Shown here: in pieces, positions 1 to 6,265 of the stretch | Numbering within the stretch: position 1 is the stretch's first letter | Layout: each line of letters begins with the position of its first letter | Source of the DNA: Terriglobia bacterium | GTDB taxonomy: Bacteria; Acidobacteriota; Terriglobia; UBA7540 | Assembly (NCBI GenBank): GCA_020072905.1 | Contig: JAIQGB010000156.1 | Span: 1-8,903, forward strand | Length of the DNA: 8,903 nucleotides | Direction: 5' to 3' | Program-made: the position numbers and the translations under genes | The notes under the pieces: model-generated | Databases searched by the model: none | The model's input: only the letters and a program-made list of their open reading frames with translations | Told to the model about the DNA's origin: nothing

Positions 1-1
1 C

Positions 2-322
2 CCCGCGGCCGAGGCCGAGTTCCGAGCCAGTCTGAAGCTCCAGGCGCGGAACCGCGAGGCGGCCAAGGGCCTTGCCACAAGTCTCTATCTCCAGAAGAAG
101 TACCCAGAGGCCGTGCCCATCTTTGAAGCGCTCGTCCGCTCGCCCGACGCGCCCCCCGGAATCTTTTTCATCCTTGCGACTTGCTACGACCACCTCCACG
201 ACATCAAGAAGGCCTTCGAGTATTACACTCGGTTCCTCGAGCTCTCGCATGATCAGAGCCCGGATCAGGAATGGCAGGCGCGCCAGCGGGCGAAACTCCT
301 TCAGCGCGAATTGCGAAAATAG
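2..322 (+). CDS. TPR-repeat protein, C-terminal end (5' partial)
   Basis: This reading frame is open from the window edge and ends at the TAG at 320-322, leaving 106 residues of a longer protein whose start lies outside. The visible part is helical. A stretch with the TPR spacing runs from about EAAKGLATSLYLQKKYPEAV into IFEAL, and a second helical pair has ILATCYDHLHDIKKAFEYY then FLEL. It finishes in a charged helix (WQARQRAKLLQRELRK). TPR repeats are protein-binding scaffolds, so a partner-binding role is a family inference, and the partner is unknown. The next gene starts 19 bases downstream on the same strand, suggesting that this is an upstream member of the operon running to 2278. Export cannot be judged because the N-terminus is missing. 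Confidence is high that this is coding and moderate for the TPR call. Confidence 0.8.
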   Translation, partial: PAAEAEFRASLKLQARNREAAKGLATSLYLQKKYPEAVPIFEALVRSPDAPPGIFFILATCYDHLHDIKKAFEYYTRFLELSHDQSPDQEWQARQRAKLLQRELRK

Positions 323-323
323 C

Positions 324-329
324 TATAAT
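324..329 (+). promoter_or_regulatory. Possible internal -10 box (TATAAT)
   Basis: A perfect TATAAT lies just after the stop of the TPR gene and 12 bases before the ATG at 342. The best -35 partner is poor (TTCAGC at 300-305, 18-base spacer). If used, transcription would begin only about six bases before the ATG. It may equally be chance AT-rich sequence in the short gap. Confidence 0.25.
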
Positions 330-341
330 GAATCGCAGGTT

Positions 342-854
342 ATGGGCGCGCGAAAACCATGGTGGGCTGTCTTCGTTCTCCTTTTGCTTGTGCCCCCGGG
401 TGCTCGGCTGGCCTCTCCGCCTCGCCACCAAGACAAAGAACCAGATCTCCTGGCGCGCCTTCAGCGCGAGCCGGATCCCATCAACAAAGCCAAGTTGGAA
501 ATCCGTCTGGGGCGACTGAAGCTTTTCCAGGCCATCGCTGCCTTCGACCAGGGGAAGCTCGAAGAAACGAATCGGCTCCTGGGCGTGTACACGGAGACCC
601 TGAACAGCGCCTGGGAACGGCTGAGAAGTTCGGGCCGAGTGGCGCATAAAAAGCCTTCGGGCTTCAAAGAGCTCGATATCGAACTGCGGGAGGATGCCCG
701 GTATCTCGAGGATCTCAGCCACCGCATTCCGTACGCCGACCGCAGTAAGGTGAAAGTAACCGCCGAGCGCGTCGACGCACTGAGGAACGAAGTGCTCAGG
801 GCGCTGTTCCCTCCGACGCCGCTTCGCAAGGGCGGAAACGAGAGCAAGCGATGA
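342..854 (+). CDS. Exported small helical protein of unknown function
   Basis: I do not recognise this 170-residue protein. The frame is open further upstream, but the ATG at 342 is chosen because it lies after the previous stop and begins a typical export signal: a basic start (GARK), a hydrophobic run WWAVFVLLLLV, then PPGARLAS as a possible cleavage region near residue 24. The mature part is charged and helical, with a conserved-looking block LLARLQREPDPINKAKLEIRL (about residues 33-53) and several leucine-spaced helices to the end (VDALRNEVLRALF). No catalytic motif is visible. A periplasmic or membrane-anchored structural or binding role is inference. The stop overlaps the next start as ATGA, so translation is probably coupled. 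The layout resembles that of the following gene, and the two may be distant paralogues. No strong ribosome binding site precedes 342; only a short GCAGG very close to the ATG is visible. Confidence 0.7.
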   Translation: MGARKPWWAVFVLLLLVPPGARLASPPRHQDKEPDLLARLQREPDPINKAKLEIRLGRLKLFQAIAAFDQGKLEETNRLLGVYTETLNSAWERLRSSGRVAHKKPSGFKELDIELREDARYLEDLSHRIPYADRSKVKVTAERVDALRNEVLRALFPPTPLRKGGNESKR

Positions 855-1525
855 AGGGGATTGGGATGTCCGGTGTGAAGTATGCAGCCGCCGGTTGGGG
901 GTTGCTCGCGCTGCTGCTGGCGGCTACGCCGTGCCGCCTGCGCGCACAATCCGGAGCATCGCTAAGTGACGAAGAGGAGGACCGACTTCGTGAGGTCCAG
1001 GACCCCGGCGAACGCGTCGAGGTCTACCTCGAGCTGATGCAGACTCGCCTCGGCCGATTCGAGGATTTCCGCCACCAGCCCGCCAACCCGAAGTATGACA
1101 ACGCGGGATACCTCGACGACCTGCTGAAAGACTACATCGCCATCGACGAGGAGCTGAAAAACTGGATCGATTACCAGTACCAGCAGCAAGGTGACATGCG
1201 CAGTGGTTTGAAGAAGCTGTTGGAGAGTGGGCCGCAACAACTCGCTGCACTCCGCAGTATCAAGGAGGCTCCGGACAATTACGCCTCGCACTACACCGAT
1301 TCGCTCCGCGATGCCATCGACGAGCTGTCGGACACCCTGGATGGCGCCTCGCAGGCGCTCGCCGGTCAGGTGAAGAAGTTCGGAGAATTGAAACGGGAAG
1401 AAAAAGCCACCGTGCAGGCCGCCAAGGAACGCGCCAAGGAAGAAAAAAAGCGGAGCAAGGAAGAGAAAAAGCTGCGCAAACGACAGGGCAAGAGCCGCGT
1501 TCCCGGTGAATCCAACGAAGACTGA
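851..1525 (+). CDS. Exported coiled-coil protein with Lys/Glu-rich tail, unknown function
   Basis: This is a 224-residue protein that I cannot assign to a named family. A signal peptide is clear (AAAGWGLLALLLAATP, then LRAQSGA near residue 33). The Cys in ATPCRL is not in a lipobox because Pro precedes it, so a lipoprotein is unlikely. The mature part is acidic and helical and includes a DPGERVEVYLELMQTRLGRF block. It ends in a highly charged tail (about residues 182-224) rich in KEEKK/RSKEEKK, likely a long single helix or coiled coil and possibly binding acidic polymers or envelope surfaces (inference). The start is uncertain. ATG 851 gives an ATGA overlap with the upstream stop, while ATG 866 (five codons in) has a better Shine-Dalgarno AAGGGG at 854-859 with a 6-base spacer and still leaves a full signal peptide. 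It sits between a similar exported protein and an SprT-type protease gene. Confidence 0.75.
   Translation: MKGIGMSGVKYAAAGWGLLALLLAATPCRLRAQSGASLSDEEEDRLREVQDPGERVEVYLELMQTRLGRFEDFRHQPANPKYDNAGYLDDLLKDYIAIDEELKNWIDYQYQQQGDMRSGLKKLLESGPQQLAALRSIKEAPDNYASHYTDSLRDAIDELSDTLDGASQALAGQVKKFGELKREEKATVQAAKERAKEEKKRSKEEKKLRKRQGKSRVPGESNED
854..859 (+). promoter_or_regulatory. Ribosome binding site favouring the internal ATG at 866
   Basis: AAGGGG lies six bases before ATG 866 and overlaps the stop codon of the upstream gene. The competing ATG at 851 has only a weak GAGAG upstream. This motif is the main argument for starting the second exported protein at 866. Confidence 0.4.
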
Positions 1526-1531
1526 CGGCCT

Positions 1532-2278
1532 TTGACGACTCCCACCCTCGAGTCCCAGGCTGAACAACTCGTCTTGCCGCTGGACCCCGCCGCGGGGCTC
1601 GACGCGGTCTTCCGGCGTGTCTTCCGCCGCCTGGGGCTGAAACGCGCGGCGCCGGAGTTTCGTGTCGAGTACCGTCCCTTTGCGAGCCTGCGCAGCAGCA
1701 TCCATCTGCGCGGCGATGGCGCGATCGTCCATCTGGCGGATGTGCTGGCCGGCGCTCCCCCGCTCGTCAACGAGGCGCTGGCGGAGATCCTTCTCGCGCA
1801 GCTTTTCCGGCGACGCCCCTCGCGTGAAGCCCGCGCCTGTTACCTCGCCTATGTCTATAGGCCCGCCGTACGGCAGCGCATTGATGAGGCGCGGCGACGG
1901 CGCGGCCGCAAGCGCCTTCTGCCGCCACGTGGGCGCAACTACGATTTGGAGAAGATCTTCGACCGCCTCAACCGCCGGTTTTTCGCGGGCGAGCTCGCCC
2001 GGCCGCGTCTCGGCTGGAGCACGCGACGCTCGCGGTGCATTCTCGGGCACTATGATTCCGCCCACGGAGCCATCATCATCAGCCGGTGGTTCGACTCGGC
2101 CGACGTTCCGCGCTTCCTCATCGAATACCTGGTGTTCCACGAGATGCTGCATATCAAATATCCCGTCGAGCGTGACGGCCACCGCCGCGTTGTCCACTCG
2201 CGAGCCTTTCGCGACGCGGAGAGACAATTCCCCCACTACGAGCGGGCCCGCCGGCGCCTGAAGCGTGCCTCGCTGTAG
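1532..2278 (+). CDS. SprT/YgjP-like (M48-type) zinc metalloprotease
   Basis: This is a 248-residue, strongly Arg-rich protein without a signal peptide, so probably cytosolic. The metalloprotease signature is HEMLH at residues 203-207 (His203, Glu204, His207). A third ligand is probably His222 in the following HSRAFRDAERQFPHY, matching the HS.EFW..VE...P.Y pattern of the YgjP/WLM and SprT-like families. The domain appears to begin near residue 140 (YDLEKIFDRLNRRFF). The first 120 residues are less recognisable and carry a basic patch (RRRRGRKR). SprT/Spartan relatives cleave proteins, in known cases DNA-bound ones; the substrate here is unknown. The basic character would allow nucleic acid contact (inference). 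The start is TTG at 1532, six bases after the upstream stop, with no convincing Shine-Dalgarno, so coupling to the upstream gene is likely and the exact start is uncertain. It is the last gene of the operon. Confidence 0.85.
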   Translation: MTTPTLESQAEQLVLPLDPAAGLDAVFRRVFRRLGLKRAAPEFRVEYRPFASLRSSIHLRGDGAIVHLADVLAGAPPLVNEALAEILLAQLFRRRPSREARACYLAYVYRPAVRQRIDEARRRRGRKRLLPPRGRNYDLEKIFDRLNRRFFAGELARPRLGWSTRRSRCILGHYDSAHGAIIISRWFDSADVPRFLIEYLVFHEMLHIKYPVERDGHRRVVHSRAFRDAERQFPHYERARRRLKRASL

Positions 2279-2342
2279 CGGACAGCACCGCGTGGGGCTT
2301 TCTCTCGGCGAGTATTTTCCCGCCGTCCAGTGCCCTCGGTAT

Positions 2343-2348
2343 TAGAAT
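2343..2348 (+). promoter_or_regulatory. Candidate -10 box for the GH97 gene
   Basis: TAGAAT (5 of 6 to TATAAT) sits in the 109-base gap before the GH97 gene and would give a leader of roughly 33 bases carrying the ribosome binding site. No good -35 is found 16-18 bases upstream, so the promoter may be weak or activator-dependent. Nothing else is recognised in the gap. Confidence 0.3.
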
Positions 2349-2372
2349 ACAAAGCTCGAATCACACGAAATC

Positions 2373-2380
2373 AAAGGAGG
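2373..2380 (+). promoter_or_regulatory. Strong ribosome binding site setting the GTG start of GH97
   Basis: AAAGGAGG is a near-perfect Shine-Dalgarno seven bases before GTG 2388. It is the clearest one in the window and fixes the start codon as GTG. Confidence 0.85.
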
Positions 2381-2387
2381 CCCGTCA

Positions 2388-4421
2388 GTGTTGAGGAGCA
2401 GCCTTGCAAGCGCCGTTCTGATCGCTGCCTTGGGTGGGACCGGGCTTTCGGCTCGTGCCGCGGAACCTCTCCAAGTGACTTCCCCCGATAGCAACGTTAT
2501 TGTCGCGTTCGAACTGAAATCCAATCCGCAACCCTACTTGCCCGGCGAACGGCCTTATTACCGGGTCTCATGCAAAGGCCAGCCCATCCTGACGGATTCT
2601 CCGCTGGGATTGGATTTCAAGGGCGGCCGCCCGCTCGACCAGAATTTCGAGATCGTGAAGACCGGACTTGCCACACACGACGACCGCTGGGAGAACGCTT
2701 TTGGCGACCGGCGATTTGTGCGCGACCATTACAACCAGCTCACTGTCTCGCTTCGGGAGCTTCAGGCTCCCGGGCGCCGCGTGGACTTGATCTTTCGCGC
2801 CTATGACGAAGGAGCGGCGTTTCGCTATGTGTTGCCCAGGCAGGATGGTCTTGAAAAATTCACGCTTTCGTCCGAGAACACCGGCTTTTACTTCCCGCGC
2901 GAAGTGTTTGCCTACGCCCTCAACTTGGGCAGCTTCACTTCGAGCTACGAGAACGATTATCATCGGGTGAGCCTTGACGAGATCAAACCGACCTCCATCG
3001 TGGCGCTGCCGCTGCTCATCGAGATGCCGAGCGGTCCTTGGGTGGCACTCCTCGAAGCCGATTTGACGGACTACGCCGGCATGTATGTGGGCGGAGTGCG
3101 GGGCCTCTCCCATGCCCTGATGAGCAGGCTCTCGCCGCTCCCCGACCGGGCGGATGAAGCCGTCGTCGCTTCCACGCCCAAGGCCACTCCCTGGCGCGTC
3201 ATCCTTATGGGCTCGCAGCCCGGCACGCTGATCGAGAACCGCGACCTCGTCCTTAGTCTCAGTGCGCCGTGCGCGCTGGCGGATACTTCTTGGATTGAGC
3301 CCGGCAAAGCCGCCTGGGACTGGTGGTCGGGAAGTTTTGCGCGCCACGTCGATTTCAAGCCCGGCATGAACACGGCGACGATGATGCACTACGTGGATTT
3401 CGCCGCGCGGCACCACCTCGAATACATGCTCATCGATGCCGGTTGGTATCCGGCCCACGACTACACGCACCCCATCGACATCCTCCACCATACGGCGGAG
3501 ACGGACGTTCCCCGCATCATCGAGTACGCAAAGTCCAAAGCTGTGAAGGTCCTGCTCTGGGTTTTCTGGGGGGCCATGGACAAGCACATGGATGAGGCCC
3601 TGGCCCTTTACAAGAAGTGGGGCGCGGCAGGCGTGAAAGTGGACTTCATGAACCGCGACGATCAGGAGATGGTGAATTTCTACGAACGGCTAGTCAAGAA
3701 GGCTGCCGAGTACCAAATGACCGTGGATTTCCACGGCGCTTACAAGCCCACAGGCCTGCGCCGTACTTATCCCAATCTGCTCACGCGCGAAGGGGTGATG
3801 GGTCTCGAATACAGCAAGTGGAGCGACCGCATCACTCCGGAGCACGACGTGACGCTGCCCTTTACGCGCATGCTCGCCGGGCCCATGGACTACACTCCGG
3901 GCGGCTTCCGCAACGCGGCGCGCGGGCAATTCAAGCCCCGGAACGTCGAACCCATGACTCAGGGGACGCGCGCTCATGAGCTCGCCAAGTACGTTGTCTT
4001 TGAGAGCCCGCTGGAGATGGTTTCGGATTATCCGGAAGCCTACGAGGGTCAGCCGGGATTCGAATTCATTGAGAAGGTGCCGACCGTTTGGGACGACACG
4101 AAAGTCCTGAACGGCGAGCCCGGCAAATACGTCACTATCGCCCGCCAGAAGGATAACGTTTGGTACCTCGGCGCCATGACCAATTGGGACGCTCGCGATC
4201 TGGAAATCCCGCTGGATTTCCTAGCGGGTAGGGGCGGCTTGCGAGCCGCCCGTACGTCCGGTCAGGAATATGAAGCCCAAGTCTTGGCCGACGGCCCCGA
4301 TGCCGACAAGGTGGCCACGAGCCTCACGATCAGCAAGCGGCGCGTGAAGGCCGGCGACAAGCTTACCGTCCACCTCGCCCCCGGCGGCGGTTTGGCGGTG
4401 ATCCTCACACCGGTGATGTAG
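2388..4421 (+). CDS. Glycoside hydrolase family 97, retaining alpha-galactosidase-like, exported
   Basis: This 677-residue protein has the full GH97 layout. A signal peptide is followed by a likely cut at SARA/AEP (about residue 25). An N-terminal beta-sandwich (starting EPLQVTSPDSNV) leads into a TIM barrel from the WDWWSG motif (Trp310-Trp313), and the protein ends in a C-terminal beta-sandwich. GH97 contains inverting alpha-glucosidases (SusB) and retaining alpha-galactosidases. Here VKVDFMNRDDQ supplies Asp419 and GLEYSKW supplies Glu474, 55 residues apart as in BtGal97a (nucleophile Asp415, acid/base Glu470, from memory). The HGAYKPTG motif has Gly where SusB-type enzymes have a catalytic Glu. 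This supports a retaining mechanism and alpha-galactoside hydrolysis in the periplasm; the exact sugar is inferred. Residues 614-623 are encoded by a palindromic repeat inserted in the C-terminal domain, and the stop codon lies in a second, related element. No sus-type transporter genes are adjacent. Confidence 0.95.
   Translation: MLRSSLASAVLIAALGGTGLSARAAEPLQVTSPDSNVIVAFELKSNPQPYLPGERPYYRVSCKGQPILTDSPLGLDFKGGRPLDQNFEIVKTGLATHDDRWENAFGDRRFVRDHYNQLTVSLRELQAPGRRVDLIFRAYDEGAAFRYVLPRQDGLEKFTLSSENTGFYFPREVFAYALNLGSFTSSYENDYHRVSLDEIKPTSIVALPLLIEMPSGPWVALLEADLTDYAGMYVGGVRGLSHALMSRLSPLPDRADEAVVASTPKATPWRVILMGSQPGTLIENRDLVLSLSAPCALADTSWIEPGKAAWDWWSGSFARHVDFKPGMNTATMMHYVDFAARHHLEYMLIDAGWYPAHDYTHPIDILHHTAETDVPRIIEYAKSKAVKVLLWVFWGAMDKHMDEALALYKKWGAAGVKVDFMNRDDQEMVNFYERLVKKAAEYQMTVDFHGAYKPTGLRRTYPNLLTREGVMGLEYSKWSDRITPEHDVTLPFTRMLAGPMDYTPGGFRNAARGQFKPRNVEPMTQGTRAHELAKYVVFESPLEMVSDYPEAYEGQPGFEFIEKVPTVWDDTKVLNGEPGKYVTIARQKDNVWYLGAMTNWDARDLEIPLDFLAGRGGLRAARTSGQEYEAQVLADGPDADKVATSLTISKRRVKAGDKLTVHLAPGGGLAVILTPVM
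4228..4255. repeat. Short palindromic element embedded in the GH97 reading frame
   Basis: The element starts GTAGGGGC and forms a perfect 8-bp stem, GGGCGGCT (4232-4239) with AGCCGCCC (4244-4251), around a TGCG loop. It is extended by GTA/TAC after one G-G mismatch, 28 bases in all. It is translated in frame as part of GRGGLRAART, a Gly/Arg/Ala run unlike the surrounding beta-sandwich sequence. A diverged relative lies at 4418-4447. No transposase is nearby, so this resembles a REP/MITE-like interspersed palindrome. The family assignment is inference. Confidence 0.6.
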
Positions 4422-4447
4422 GGGCACGACTTGCCGCGCCCTCGTGC
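4418..4447. repeat. Diverged second palindromic element providing the GH97 stop codon
   Basis: It begins with the same GTAGGGGC octamer as the element at 4228, and both keep CTTGC and GCCC further in. GGGCACGAC (4422-4430) pairs with GCCGCGCCC (4433-4441) at 7 of 9 positions around a TT loop; both mismatches are A-C, as expected from G-to-A decay of a perfect palindrome. An alternative 6-bp stem pairs GCACGA (4424-4429) with TCGTGC (4442-4447). The TAG of GTAGGGGC is the GH97 stop (4419-4421). Confidence 0.5.
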
Positions 4448-4471
4448 GGATGCTCCGAGGAAGGCCCAAGA

Positions 4472-4494
4472 GTCAGCCCTGTTGGGGGGCTGAC
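4472..4494. terminator. Hairpin between convergent genes, possible bidirectional terminator
   Basis: GTCAGCCC (4472-4479) pairs perfectly with GGGCTGAC (4487-4494) around a 7-base loop, midway between the GH97 stop and the deacylase stop. There is no T-tract on either side, so it is not a classical intrinsic terminator. It may instead stabilise mRNA 3' ends or be another small palindromic repeat. Confidence 0.4.
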
Positions 4495-4506
4495 CACGAT
4501 GCGCGC

Positions 4507-6222
4507 CTAGGATTTCCCTCGACCATGCAAGACGTGACCGGGTTTCGCTCCGGTGTGCTCGCCCTTGTTCAGAACCACTGTTCCATTGACGATGACGTAT
4601 TCGATTCCCACGGAATACTGCAGCGGGTTTTCGAAGGTGGCTTTGTCGGCGACCGTCGCTGGATCGAAGACGGTAATATCAGCGGCCATGCCAGGGCGCA
4701 GTAGGCCTCGGTCAGTGAGGCCGGTAATCTCGGCGGCGAGTGACGTCATCTTGCGGATTGCCTCGCCGAGCGGCAGGACTTTCTTCTCGCGCACGTAATA
4801 GCCGAGCACGCGCGGAAACGTGCCGTAGAAGCGCGGGTGCGGCTTGCCCACGAATTCCATGTCGGGCGAGACGGCCGAGCCGTCGGAGCCGACACCGACC
4901 CAGGGTTGCCTCATGGCCAGTTCCACATCGGGCTCGCTCATGCCGAAGTAAACGCCTTCCCCAGAGCCGCCCTCCGAGATCAGCAGGTCGCACAGCGCGT
5001 CGAGCGGGTCCTTGCCCATCATTTTGGCAACTTCATCCATGCGCTTGCCCTCGTATTGCTTGTTCTCGGGCTTCTGGAGCGACGCGACCTGCACACCGTG
5101 CCAGCCGCCCACACTCTTGACTTCATTATCGCCCCAGCCCGGCAGGCCGGTTTCGATGGCCTTGCGGATTTCCGCGCGCACCCTGGGGTCCTTCAGCCGC
5201 GCGACAAATTCCTCGGAAGTCCCTTCCTGGTATTTCGTCGGAATGCACATCTCCAGGCCCGTCATCGCCGCGATGTAGGGATACTGGTCGGCCGTGATGT
5301 CCAGGCCGCGGTCGCGCGCTGCCTGGATGCGCTCGATCTGGGCGGGCATCTGCCCCCAGTTCGGGCGTCCATACTTTTTGAAGTGGAAGATGTGCGTGGG
5401 GAGCCCGGCCTTTTCGCTGATCTCGATGGCCTCGTCAATGGCGCTCAGGCTGGTGTCACTCTCACTGCGAATATGGCTGGCGTAAATTCCCCCGTAATGC
5501 GCCGCCACGCGGGCGAGTGCGATGAGTTCATCCGTCTTTGCAAAGGTATTCGGGACGTAGATGAGCCCGGAGGAAAGGCCGATGGCGCCGTCGCGCATCG
5601 CTTGCTCGACGAGGTCCTGCATTTCGGAAAGTTCCCTCACCGTCGGCGCACGGTTGACGTTCCCCATCACGCACCGGCGCACCTGGCCGCTGCCCACGTA
5701 GGAAGCGATGTTGACGGAAATGCCTTGCCGCTCGAGGCGGGCGAAGTACCCGCCGAGCGTTTCCCAGTCGCGCTTCAGGCCGTACCGTTCCAGACCTTTA
5801 TCGAATTCGGCCGCGGCGGGGCCGAGCACCGGAGCTACCGAGCTGTCCTCGCCAATAATCTCCGTCGTCACGCCCTGACGAATCTTGCTTTGCCCTTTGC
5901 CATCGACAAGCAGCGTGTAATCGGAATGCGTGTGCAAGTCGATGAAGCCCGGCGCAACCACTAGGCCCTTCGCGTCGATCACCTGGCGGGCGGTGGCCTC
6001 CGGCAGCCGGCCCACATCGGCGATGCGGCCATCCTTAACGGCGACCGAGCCCTGAAACCACGGGCCTCCGCTGCCGTCGAGGATGCGTCCGTTGACAATC
6101 AGCAAATCGTATTGGGGAGCCTGCGCCGCCGAATGCGTACCAAACCAGCCGGCGAGGACAAAGGCCGCAAGTCCCAAGGTGGTTAGCCCGACGAGATGAA
6201 GAATCCTCAAGGAGTGTTTCAC
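4507..6222 (-). CDS. Exported N-acyl-D-amino-acid deacylase family amidohydrolase
   Basis: This 571-residue protein belongs to the amidohydrolase superfamily, D-aminoacylase branch, which removes N-acyl groups from D-amino acids or related D-residue substrates. Order: signal peptide (HLVGLTTLGLAAFVLAG, likely cut after HSAAQA), a small beta domain (YDLLIVNGRILDGSG), then the metal-binding barrel. Ligand candidates numbered from GTG 6222 are His97 and His99 (DLHTHSD), His250 (ASHIRSE), His280 (IFHFKK) and Asp447 (GVGSDGSA). The bridging Cys of classical D-aminoacylase (Cys96 in the Alcaligenes enzyme) is replaced here by Glu125 or a neighbour in IIGEDSSVAP, so metal content and substrate may differ. 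The barrel closes back into the small domain with LLRPGMAADITVFDP. The frame can be extended to TTG 6243, but GTG 6222 is preferred because GGGAGG lies five bases upstream and the leader fits the predicted promoter. The signal peptide places it outside the cytosol. Substrate is not determinable. Confidence 0.9.
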   Translation of the reverse strand: MKHSLRILHLVGLTTLGLAAFVLAGWFGTHSAAQAPQYDLLIVNGRILDGSGGPWFQGSVAVKDGRIADVGRLPEATARQVIDAKGLVVAPGFIDLHTHSDYTLLVDGKGQSKIRQGVTTEIIGEDSSVAPVLGPAAAEFDKGLERYGLKRDWETLGGYFARLERQGISVNIASYVGSGQVRRCVMGNVNRAPTVRELSEMQDLVEQAMRDGAIGLSSGLIYVPNTFAKTDELIALARVAAHYGGIYASHIRSESDTSLSAIDEAIEISEKAGLPTHIFHFKKYGRPNWGQMPAQIERIQAARDRGLDITADQYPYIAAMTGLEMCIPTKYQEGTSEEFVARLKDPRVRAEIRKAIETGLPGWGDNEVKSVGGWHGVQVASLQKPENKQYEGKRMDEVAKMMGKDPLDALCDLLISEGGSGEGVYFGMSEPDVELAMRQPWVGVGSDGSAVSPDMEFVGKPHPRFYGTFPRVLGYYVREKKVLPLGEAIRKMTSLAAEITGLTDRGLLRPGMAADITVFDPATVADKATFENPLQYSVGIEYVIVNGTVVLNKGEHTGAKPGHVLHGRGKS

Positions 6223-6227
6223 TAGAG

Positions 6228-6233
6228 CCTCCC
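6228..6233 (-). promoter_or_regulatory. Ribosome binding site choosing GTG 6222 for the deacylase
   Basis: On the minus strand GGGAGG lies five bases before GTG 6222. The longer TTG 6243 start has no such motif and would sit only a few bases from the predicted transcription start. Confidence 0.65.
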
Positions 6234-6236
6234 GAA

Positions 6237-6265
6237 GCGACAAGATAGGTGCGAGGCATTATACT
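6237..6265 (+). promoter_or_regulatory. Promoter for the DUF2007 gene
   Basis: GCGACA (6237-6242, 4 of 6 to TTGACA), a 17-base spacer and TATACT (6260-6265, 5 of 6). The expected transcription start is near 6272, only about two bases before ATG 6274, with no Shine-Dalgarno between. The mRNA may therefore be leaderless. Confidence 0.55.

Noticed and set aside
651..664. Small hairpin AAGCC-TTCG-GGCTT with a UUCG-type loop.
   Set aside because: It is only 5 bp, lies in the middle of a coding sequence with no T-tract, and is explained by codons for KPSGF; likely chance.
926..940. Possible lipobox around the Cys in ATPCRL of the second exported protein.
   Set aside because: Pro at the -1 position does not fit a lipobox, which needs Gly, Ala or Ser there; a normal signal peptidase I site follows.
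962..2236. 424-codon minus-strand open frame.
   Set aside because: It is antisense to the second exported protein and the HExxH protease, with no domain signature; typical GC-rich shadow.
2568..3587. 339-codon minus-strand open frame inside GH97.
   Set aside because: It overlaps the GH97 catalytic domain on the other strand and shows no recognisable motif.
4837..5964. 375-codon plus-strand open frame inside the deacylase gene.
   Set aside because: The opposite strand encodes a complete amidohydrolase with all metal motifs; the plus-strand product is low-information shadow.
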